Origin: JBAYJY01 sp041664945
GTDB lineage: Bacteria; UBP15; UBA6099
Assembly: GCA_041664945.1 (NCBI GenBank)
Contig: JBAYJY010000013.1
Coordinates: 1 to 47,633, forward strand
Length of the DNA: 47,633 nucleotides
Direction of reading: 5' to 3'
Shown: positions 1 to 6,175 of the stretch, in pieces
Numbering within the stretch: position 1 is the first letter of the stretch
How the letters are laid out: the number at the start of each line of letters is the position of its first letter
Notes under the pieces: model-generated
What the model saw: the letters and a program-made list of their open reading frames with translations, nothing else
The model's database searches: none
Told to the model about the DNA's origin: nothing
Program-made: the position numbers and the translations under genes

Positions 1-1665
1 ATGCTCGCCTTGTTTCAGTTGCAGGAGGCGTCCGAGAAGGCGGCGGTCCACGGTTCGCCGCGCGCGGTCGCGCCCGGCGTGGCGAGGTTCGTCCTGCTGC
101 TCGCCGCCGGATTTCCGCTCTTCTTCCTCGCCGTCCCGCGCTATCAGACCCACGCCCTGACCGACCTGCCGATCTCCGGCCGTCTCCGGGAAACCGTCTC
201 GAAGTACAGCGGCGGCCTCATGTATCCGCAACCTCCGAACAGCGGCGCGATGGTCGACATGCCGTTCGACAGCGTCTCCGCGCAGCAATACCTGACGGGC
301 GGTGAGGCCTATTTCGGCTTCGTTCAGGACTTCAGCCTCAACAGCCGCGGCAGGCTGTCCGATAAAATCGTCATGCGCGTCAAAACACCGCGCGCCATCT
401 ACCACCGCGGCCTCGTCTTCGACACTTTCAGCGGCGCCGGCTGGTCCATTTCAGACATCAAGGGCAAGCATGTCGTCGCCTCCGGTCGGTACAGCATGTT
501 CGACCTTAGGAAGACGGGCGACGAAGCTTACCACTCCGCTTTCATAGACACCGAATTGGTTTATTCCTCATATTACCTCGAACGCGACATGCCCAACATG
601 ATATACGCGCCCTACAGGCCGGACATGGTGTTCTTCCCGATTTCGCAACTCGTGCTGGATAAAAACCTCTCGGTTCGCGTGCCCGCCCTATTGCTGAAAG
701 GCACCGTTTACACCGTCGTCTCAAGCGTCCCGTCCACAAGTCTGAACCTGCTAAGCCGCGTGCCCGCGCAGCCCTGCGCGCAATCGATGGAGGCCTATTG
801 CTCTCAAGCAAATATCACGCCGCGCATCCGCGCCCTCGCCCGCTCCATCACCTCGGGCTCTCCGTTTCTGCTCGAAAATATTATTAAAATCGAGAACTAC
901 CTTTTAGACAACTACAAATACGACATCAACGCGCCTGTCGCGCCTCCCGGCCGCAACGCGGTCGACTTTTTTCTCTTCGACTCGAAACGCGGATTCTGCG
1001 AACATTTCGCGAGCGCTCTCGCTCTGCTCGCCCGCGCCGAAGGCATCCCGTCCCGCGTCGTGACCGGCTTCGCGCCCGGCGAATACAACCCTTTCTCCGG
1101 CTACTTCGAGGTACGCGGCTCTGACGCGCACGCCTGGGTCGAAATCTACTTTCCTGTCGCCGGATGGATGACTTTCGATCCCACTCCGGCCAGTCCGCTC
1201 GGCCCCGTGCTCATGAAAGAAACTACGCCTCTTTCATTCTTCCTCGATAAATATTTCGTTTTCGCGGCAGTGAAGGGCATAGCGACATGGAATAAATTCA
1301 AGTTCAAATACGGCGCGTTCTTCAGCATGGTCGGAATCGCATTCGGCGTTCTGTTCGCATTCGCCGCGTTGACTATGCTTTTTATGCGCGGAGGCATAAG
1401 GCGCGCCGCGCTCGAACGCGACCCGGACCGCCTTCCAGACCGCAACCGCGATGTCGCGCGCATCATGAACAAACTGATCCGGCGCCTCGCCGCGCCGCGC
1501 TCCAGCTCCGCCGCCGAACTCGAATCCACGTTCCCGGAACCGTTGCGCGAAAGCTACAGACGCCTCGCCGATATCTATAACCGCGCCGCTTTCAGCGCCG
1601 ACGAAATCTCCGACGCTGAACTCCTCGAAGCCCGCGGGTTGCAGAAGGAATTGATGAAAAAGTAA
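1..1665 (+). CDS. TgpA-like membrane transglutaminase, 5' end missing
   Basis: Membrane-anchored protein with a periplasmic or extracytoplasmic transglutaminase-like domain. The papain-like triad is visible: Cys333 in a GFCEHFASA motif, His377 in DAHAWVE and Asp393 in FDPTPA. A transmembrane segment follows at about residues 440-462, then a charged cytoplasmic tail of about 90 residues like the DUF4129 tail of TgpA proteins. TgpA homologues normally carry five or six N-terminal membrane helices (DUF3488). Only one hydrophobic segment (about residues 28-45) is present here, so the ATG at base 1 is almost certainly internal and the gene begins upstream of the window. Family members are often encoded next to a MoxR ATPase and a DUF58 protein; those would lie off the left edge. 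Substrate unknown. Confidence 0.85.
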   Translation: MLALFQLQEASEKAAVHGSPRAVAPGVARFVLLLAAGFPLFFLAVPRYQTHALTDLPISGRLRETVSKYSGGLMYPQPPNSGAMVDMPFDSVSAQQYLTGGEAYFGFVQDFSLNSRGRLSDKIVMRVKTPRAIYHRGLVFDTFSGAGWSISDIKGKHVVASGRYSMFDLRKTGDEAYHSAFIDTELVYSSYYLERDMPNMIYAPYRPDMVFFPISQLVLDKNLSVRVPALLLKGTVYTVVSSVPSTSLNLLSRVPAQPCAQSMEAYCSQANITPRIRALARSITSGSPFLLENIIKIENYLLDNYKYDINAPVAPPGRNAVDFFLFDSKRGFCEHFASALALLARAEGIPSRVVTGFAPGEYNPFSGYFEVRGSDAHAWVEIYFPVAGWMTFDPTPASPLGPVLMKETTPLSFFLDKYFVFAAVKGIATWNKFKFKYGAFFSMVGIAFGVLFAFAALTMLFMRGGIRRAALERDPDRLPDRNRDVARIMNKLIRRLAAPRSSSAAELESTFPEPLRESYRRLADIYNRAAFSADEISDAELLEARGLQKELMKK

Positions 1666-1687
1666 TGAAAAAAACCAGTAGCGCGCG

Positions 1688-1948
1688 GCGAGTAGCGAGA
1701 ACTCAGGAAAAAGATAGAATATGAAGACTGGCAACTGGTAGTTGAGGGGAAGAAAAAACAAGCTCCTGGCGGTTGGGAGACAGCAAAAACGGTTTTATTA
1801 GGAAAAAAAATGGCGACCTCTCCGGGCCGCCATTTTGATCTTATTACATTTGTTCTTCTTATTTCTTAAGCTTTTTCTGTATTTCGCCTTTTGCTTTTCT
1901 GTCTATCGTCTACTATCTGCTTCTTTTCCCTATGTCCTCGCTACTCGC
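1688..1948. repeat. Inverted pair of a low-complexity GAGTAGC-type repeat
   Basis: A perfect 12-base arm, GCGAGTAGCGAG, at 1688-1699 recurs inverted at 1937-1948. Similarity extends beyond the arms: both copies are preceded by an AACC(A/G)GTAGC string and followed by a purine-rich AGGAAAAAGATAG-like tract, each read in its own orientation. The two copies bracket the terminator hairpin in the spacer between the transglutaminase gene and the convergent crotonase gene. No coding potential is seen here. Confidence 0.5.
1807..1836 (-). terminator. Rho-independent terminator of the crotonase gene
   Basis: Stem AAAATGGCG(a)CC pairs with GG(g)CCGCCATTTT around a short loop. Read on the minus strand, the hairpin is followed by a run of eight T, so it ends transcripts from the gene at 1955-2725. 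It may also stop the plus-strand transglutaminase transcript. Confidence 0.8.
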
Positions 1949-1954
1949 TACCGG

Positions 1955-2725
1955 TTACTTTCCTTTGAAGTCCGCTTTGCGCTTTTCGAGGAACGCCGTG
2001 ATGCCTTCGCGCGCGTCTTCTGAAGCGAGAACCTTGAGGAAATTCTCGCGTTCGATGCTTAGTCCGGTCTCAAGGTCGGTCTCCACTCCGCGGTTCACGC
2101 AGTCGAGAATGCACTTCGTCGCCACAGGCGCGCGCGTTGCTGTCAGTTTCGCGATCTCTTCGGCCTCGGCAAGCGTCGTGCCGTGCGCGCAGAGCTTGTC
2201 CGCAAGACCGATCTCCACCGCTTCCGCCGCTTTGATATGTTTTCCGAAGATCATCAACTCGATCGCCTTCGACTTCCTGATAAGGCGCGCCATGCGCTGT
2301 GTGCCGCCGTAGCCCGGCAGGATTCCGAGATTCGATTCGGGCAGTCCGATGATCGCGTTCTCGTCGATGAGCCGGAAGGTGCAGGCGAGCGCGAGTTCGC
2401 AGCCGCCGCCGAGCGTGATTCCGTTGATCGCCGCGATAACCGGAACGCCGAAGCTCTCAAGCCGCGAGAACGTTTCCTGCCCGCGCTTTACGAATGCATT
2501 CGGATCGTTTCCGAAACCCGCTTTCAGGTCCGCGCCCGCGCAGAATGCCTTTTCGCCTGCGCCCGTGATGATAATCGACTTAACGTCGACGTCGCCCGCG
2601 TATTCATCCATAACCGCGTTTAGCTCGATGATGATCGTCGCGTTCAGCGCGTTCACCGGCGGCCGGTTCAGCGTTATCTGCAGCCAGCTCTCTTTTTTCT
2701 CTACTATAAGCGTTTCGTAAGCCAT
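1955..2725 (-). CDS. Enoyl-CoA hydratase/isomerase (crotonase family)
   Basis: Crotonase-fold protein of 256 residues, the usual length for a stand-alone enoyl-CoA hydratase. The oxyanion-hole and CoA-binding signatures are present (FCAGADL near residue 61, GGGCELALAC near 107). Both glutamates used by classical hydratases are conserved: Glu110 in GGGCELA and Glu130 in LPESNLG. This supports hydration of trans-2-enoyl-CoA in fatty-acid or amino-acid degradation or butyrate-type metabolism, although the exact acyl chain cannot be told. The start is fixed by a GAGGAG ribosome site seven bases upstream. The gene stands alone with its own promoter (2770-2799) and terminator (1807-1836). A second crotonase is at 22365-23117. 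Confidence 0.92.
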   Translation of the reverse strand: MAYETLIVEKKESWLQITLNRPPVNALNATIIIELNAVMDEYAGDVDVKSIIITGAGEKAFCAGADLKAGFGNDPNAFVKRGQETFSRLESFGVPVIAAINGITLGGGCELALACTFRLIDENAIIGLPESNLGILPGYGGTQRMARLIRKSKAIELMIFGKHIKAAEAVEIGLADKLCAHGTTLAEAEEIAKLTATRAPVATKCILDCVNRGVETDLETGLSIERENFLKVLASEDAREGITAFLEKRKADFKGK

Positions 2726-2769
2726 TTTAATTTCTCCTCTTCATTTTGAATTCAACTGATGCCCGTGCG

Positions 2770-2799
2770 ATTTTAGCATTTTCGCTCGGCATTAGTCAA
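2770..2799 (-). promoter_or_regulatory. Predicted sigma-70 type promoter of the crotonase gene
   Basis: On the minus strand, a -35 box TTGACT (2794-2799) is separated by 18 bases from a -10 box TAAAAT (2770-2775), about 45 bases upstream of the start codon at 2725. Confidence 0.55.
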
Positions 2800-2860
2800 T
2801 GTGAGAGGCAGTTGTTTGTAACCTTAACGCCTCATCTCGTTGTTATTCCATCTCTTTTTT

Positions 2861-2946
2861 TGTCATTCCGAGTTAAGCGAGGAATCTTCAATTAAACAAC
2901 AATATGAAAAATTTTATCAAGATTTCTCTCTTCACTCGAAATGACA
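2861..2946. repeat. Dispersed TGTCATTCCGAG palindromic element
   Basis: The element begins TGTCATTCCGAG and ends CTCGAAATGACA. Its outer 28 bases are an imperfect inverted repeat (24 of 28 positions pair) around an A+T-rich centre of about 30 bases. This start and end pattern resembles short intergenic repeats seen in many unrelated bacterial genomes. It is non-coding and lies in the crotonase-comM spacer. Confidence 0.6.
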
Positions 2947-3049
2947 ACCGAGGGCGTTACCAATCAGCCCCTCCCCATCCCCGCAGTTGCTTTGTGGCTT
3001 TCGTCCTTATTTTCTTGAATTTTTCAGCGCCGCCAACTAAAATGCTTCC

Positions 3050-4585
3050 ATGTTCTCAAGAGTTTATTCGGCAACGACGCTTGGCGTCGACGCGTATGTC
3101 GTCGAGGTCGAAGTCGATATCGCATCCGGCATGCCCTCGCAAACGACGGTCGGACTGCCCGACGCCGCGGTGAAGGAATCCCGCAGCCGCGTGTGGTCCG
3201 CCATCCTTAATTGCGACTTCTCTTTCCCGAACGAGCGCGTCACGTTCAACCTCGCGCCCGCCGACACCCGCAAGGAAGGCCCGTCCTTCGATCTCCCTAT
3301 GGCGCTCGGCGTTCTCGGCGCTCAAAGCTCGGTCGACATATCAGCCGGAAAAGATCTGCTTTTCATCGGCGAACTGGCGCTCGACGGAACGCTACGGCCC
3401 GTCAGCGGCGTGCTTCCTATCGCGCTCATGGCGCGCGACGAGCCGCGCTTTCGCGGCATCGTGCTCCCGAAAGAAAATGCGACTGAAGCGGCGCTTGTTG
3501 ACAATGTTTCCATTTTCCCCGCCGGCTCGCTCGAAGAGGTCATCCTTTTCCTCGAAGGCCGCAAAACCATCGAGCCGTTTCCGAATACCGGCTTCGACCT
3601 GCAGGAACAGCCTAACACGCTCGACAAGGATTTCTCAGACGTTAAGGGGCAGGAACACGCGAAGCGGGCTCTCGAAATCGCGTCGGCGGGCAACCACAAC
3701 GTGATAATGATCGGGCCGCCCGGCGGCGGCAAAACCATGCTCGCGAAACGGCTGCCGACAATTCTGCCGCGCCTCTCGCGCGAGGAGGCGCTCGAAGTCA
3801 CGAAGCTTTACAGCATCAACGACATGCTGCGCGCCGGACAGGACATAGTGCGCGCCCGCCCATTCCGCGCCCCGCACCATACAATCAGCAACGTCGCCCT
3901 CATCGGCGGCGGCTCGTTCCCGAAACCCGGCGAGGTCAGCCTCTCACACCACGGCGTCCTCTTCCTCGACGAACTAACCGAATTCAAACGCGACGTGCTC
4001 GAAGTGCTCCGCCAGCCGCTCGAAGACGGAACGGTCACCATCTCGCGCGCGTCGACCACGCTCACCTTCCCGGCCTCTTTCGTGCTCGTCGCCGCGATGA
4101 ACCCCTGCCCGTGCGGCTGGTATGGCGACTATGTTCATCCCTGCTCCTGCAACGCGACACAGATTCAGCGCTATATGAAAAAAGTTTCCGGCCCGTTGCT
4201 CGACCGGATTGACATACACTGCGAAGTCCCGCGTCTCGACCCCGACAAACTGACCGCCGCGCCGACCGGCGAGTCTTCCGAAACCATACGCGCCCGCGCG
4301 AACGAAGCCCGCGAGCGGCAACTGCGCCGCTACCGAAACGAGCCGATTTTCTCTAACGCCGAACTGAACGCGCGAATGATGCGCGAACACTGCACGATGC
4401 CCGCCGAAGCGGAAGACCTGCTGAAGAATGCCATAAAAAAACTCGGCTACACCGCGCGCGCCTACGACCGCGTTCGCAAACTCTCCCGCACAATCGCCGA
4501 CCTCGCCGGCCGCGACGACATCCGCATCGAAGACGTCGCCGAAGCCATCACCCTGAGAAGTTTGGACAAAAAATATATGGTGTGA
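3050..4585 (+). CDS. comM: ComM/YifB family Mg-chelatase-like AAA+ ATPase
   Basis: AAA+ protein of 511 residues, typical of the ComM (YifB) family. Homologues act as hexameric helicases that promote branch migration and integration of single-stranded DNA during natural transformation. An N-terminal Lon-protease-like ChlI domain (about 1-170, with VGLPDAAVKESR) is followed by Walker A GPPGGGKT at 222-229, the family motif RPFRAPHHTIS near 270, Walker B LFLDEL near 304, a PCPCGWYGD cysteine motif and a C-terminal lid domain. The MFSRVYS start matches the family N-terminus, but no strong ribosome site precedes it. The gene stands alone and no other competence gene is in view, so transformation is only suggested. 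Confidence 0.93.
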   Translation: MFSRVYSATTLGVDAYVVEVEVDIASGMPSQTTVGLPDAAVKESRSRVWSAILNCDFSFPNERVTFNLAPADTRKEGPSFDLPMALGVLGAQSSVDISAGKDLLFIGELALDGTLRPVSGVLPIALMARDEPRFRGIVLPKENATEAALVDNVSIFPAGSLEEVILFLEGRKTIEPFPNTGFDLQEQPNTLDKDFSDVKGQEHAKRALEIASAGNHNVIMIGPPGGGKTMLAKRLPTILPRLSREEALEVTKLYSINDMLRAGQDIVRARPFRAPHHTISNVALIGGGSFPKPGEVSLSHHGVLFLDELTEFKRDVLEVLRQPLEDGTVTISRASTTLTFPASFVLVAAMNPCPCGWYGDYVHPCSCNATQIQRYMKKVSGPLLDRIDIHCEVPRLDPDKLTAAPTGESSETIRARANEARERQLRRYRNEPIFSNAELNARMMREHCTMPAEAEDLLKNAIKKLGYTARAYDRVRKLSRTIADLAGRDDIRIEDVAEAITLRSLDKKYMV

Positions 4586-4624
4586 GGCTTTTGTTTTTAT
4601 AGAAATAATATAATGTGAAATAGC

Positions 4625-4846
4625 ATGAACAAAAACAAAGAAGATATTATCGAACTGTGCAGGGGTCTTACCGCTGTTCTTTTGTCGTTCCTGTTGCTGA
4701 TTCCTGCTTTTATATATTTTGACTTTATGGGAAAATATGGATTCCCTATTTTTTTGATTGGTTGCCCCATCATCTCTTATAAGATTGTTTATTTCCTGTG
4801 GAAACCTAAACCTAAAAAGAATAATGACGGCGACATAAAAAACTAA
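4625..4846 (+). CDS. Small two-helix membrane protein, unknown function
   Basis: A 73-residue product with two hydrophobic segments (about residues 15-34 and 39-60) between a charged N-terminus and a Lys/Asp-rich tail; likely an inner-membrane protein. I do not recognise a family. It lies 39 bases after comM in an A+T-rich patch that also contains the RAYT gene and the 184-residue membrane protein, with codon use unlike comM. No strong ribosome site precedes the ATG, so it could be a chance frame, but the hydropathy pattern and isolated position favour a real gene. Confidence 0.45.
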   Translation: MNKNKEDIIELCRGLTAVLLSFLLLIPAFIYFDFMGKYGFPIFLIGCPIISYKIVYFLWKPKPKKNNDGDIKN

Positions 4847-4890
4847 ATTCATAACTTGAAGGAAACACAGGCTTAAAAACAAGTTGAATT

Positions 4891-4921
4891 GGGTGCCACC
4901 CACAACCATGTTGTGGGTGAG
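4891..4921 (+). repeat. Left REP-like hairpin of the RAYT unit
   Basis: A perfect 10-base stem, CACCCACAAC (4897-4906) and GTTGTGGGTG (4910-4919), closes on a CAT loop and is preceded by GGGTGC. The 31-base segment is the reverse complement of 5516-5546 except for one loop base. Short palindromes of this kind are the usual partners of RAYT transposases. Confidence 0.85.
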
Positions 4922-4946
4922 GCAGAAAACACAAAGCTGAAAATTT

Positions 4947-5552
4947 ATGAAAACCAGTCAGCCGGTAAATCACAGAAAATATGTTAAAAAACTCAACTTC
5001 CCAAATAACTTTCATGAACTTACTTTTTCATGTTACAGAAACCTTGATCTGCTAGAACCTGAAAGAGCCTGCTTAAGTCTTGAACGGGCTATTGTTCGGG
5101 CATGTGACAAGCTTGAATACGGAGTCTTTGCCTATGTATTTATGCCTAATCACGTTCACCTTTTGGTGAAACCTTTAAATTACGAATATTCGATTTCGGA
5201 CTTTCTTAAGTCGGTGAAACAATCAACCGCCCGGAACGAATTGAAATATCTAAGAGAAAACGAACCGGACATGGCGAAGAAGCTGCTTACTTATCAGAAT
5301 TGTGAAAAATACAGGTTTTGGAAGGACGGCGGCGGTTATGACAGGAATATTATTAACGAAAACACTCTCGAAAAGGCAATGAATTACATACATAACAATC
5401 CTGTGAAAAAAGAGTTTGTGAAACACGCGATTGATTGGAAATGGTCCAGCGCAAGAGCATGGATAGAAAACAGGCAAGGCGTTATTCCTATAATGAAAGG
5501 GCAACTGTTGTATAGCTCACCCACAACAGGGTTGTGGGTGGCACCCGGATAA
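4947..5552 (+). CDS. REP-associated tyrosine transposase (RAYT, Y1_Tnp family)
   Basis: Single-strand DNA transposase of the Y1 HUH family, 201 residues. The metal-binding HUH motif is His69-Val-His71 in MPNHVHLLVKP. The predicted nucleophile is Tyr147 in AMNYIHNNPVKK, followed by the DWKWSSAR motif typical of RAYTs rather than of IS200/IS605 TnpA. It would nick and rejoin the hairpin repeats at 4891-4921 and 5516-5546. The last dozen residues (SPTTGLWVAPG) are encoded by the right-hand hairpin, so the repeat also supplies the protein's C-terminus and stop. Base composition is more A+T-rich than comM next door, consistent with transfer. The gene appears intact. Confidence 0.9.
   Translation: MKTSQPVNHRKYVKKLNFPNNFHELTFSCYRNLDLLEPERACLSLERAIVRACDKLEYGVFAYVFMPNHVHLLVKPLNYEYSISDFLKSVKQSTARNELKYLRENEPDMAKKLLTYQNCEKYRFWKDGGGYDRNIINENTLEKAMNYIHNNPVKKEFVKHAIDWKWSSARAWIENRQGVIPIMKGQLLYSSPTTGLWVAPG
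5516..5546 (-). repeat. Right REP-like hairpin of the RAYT unit
   Basis: CACCCACAAC (5518-5527), loop AGG, GTTGTGGGTG (5531-5540), then GCACCC. It is an inverted copy of 4891-4921 with 30 of 31 bases matching. It lies inside the last codons of the RAYT gene. Confidence 0.85.
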
Positions 5553-5590
5553 GAGATAAAAGCATTTTACTGAAATATATGGACTCCTAA

Positions 5591-6145
5591 TTACATACAT
5601 CGCCAATCAAACCCTGAACCATCAAAGTCCATTCTCGAATCTTCGACATAAAGCATGTAAAAGTTGCTCTTGCCGTCACCCTGTTTTAGCAAGTCGGAAT
5701 TTGGTTTCAGAAATTGAGTATATATGAAGTTCTCAACAAACCAATCATCTTCTTCGCGATAGGGAATCAGCTTTTGTTTTTCTTTGTCGAAGAATGCCAG
5801 TTTTAAAGGAACGGAATTCCCATCAACGCCAGTGATCGTTTTTTTAATATAAGCTTTCCCTATATCTTCTTGTGTCAATTTTGATTTCAGCAATTCCGCT
5901 ACAACGAAACCGCAATAGTTTCCGTTATAGACGGTTAATCCTATATGATTGAATTGTTTTATTATTTGAGTATTATCCGGAAGGGCAACGTTAGTCATTC
6001 TTTTTGAAAACGCATACATTCGAAGATCGTTTGGAATAACTCCGCCAAATGGATAGAAAAGTATAACGCCGACAATTGCAACCGAAAGCAGCACAACTAT
6101 AAAAAGACAACCCTTTCTTTTAGTTGCCCTTTTATTTTCTTCCAT
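5591..6145 (-). CDS. Hypothetical single-pass membrane protein
   Basis: Protein of 184 residues with a basic N-terminus (KRATKRKG) followed by one hydrophobic segment (about residues 13-31), so it is probably anchored in the membrane with a soluble domain of about 150 residues outside. The soluble part is rich in Asp, Lys and aromatic residues and has no motif I recognise. It is convergent with the RAYT gene and lies 30 bases downstream of the GAF kinase gene on the same strand, but its A+T-rich codon use differs from the kinase, so an operon link is doubtful. It may belong to the same acquired patch as the RAYT unit. Confidence 0.6.
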   Translation of the reverse strand: MEENKRATKRKGCLFIVVLLSVAIVGVILFYPFGGVIPNDLRMYAFSKRMTNVALPDNTQIIKQFNHIGLTVYNGNYCGFVVAELLKSKLTQEDIGKAYIKKTITGVDGNSVPLKLAFFDKEKQKLIPYREEDDWFVENFIYTQFLKPNSDLLKQGDGKSNFYMLYVEDSRMDFDGSGFDWRCM

Positions 6146-6175
6146 TAAAACTCCTGATATTCGGCTTAGCGCTTC

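Larger units (their letters stand above)
2726..3049. other. Spacer between divergent crotonase and comM genes
   Basis: A 324-base non-coding stretch. It holds the crotonase promoter (minus strand, 2770-2799) and an 86-base inverted-repeat element (2861-2946). No clear ribosome site or promoter for comM was recognised in the last 100 bases, and no open frame here looks like a gene. Confidence 0.6.
4891..5552 (+). mobile_element. RAYT unit bracketed by inverted REP-like hairpins
   Basis: A unit of about 660 bases: a 31-base hairpin at each end in opposite orientation with one Y1-type transposase gene between them. The right hairpin overlaps the 3' end of the gene. No target-site duplication was seen, as expected for HUH (Y1) elements. 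RAYTs are usually single-copy, domesticated-looking genes that mobilise REP sequences in trans, so this may be the source locus of REP copies elsewhere in the genome. No further copies of this hairpin were found in the window. Confidence 0.75.
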
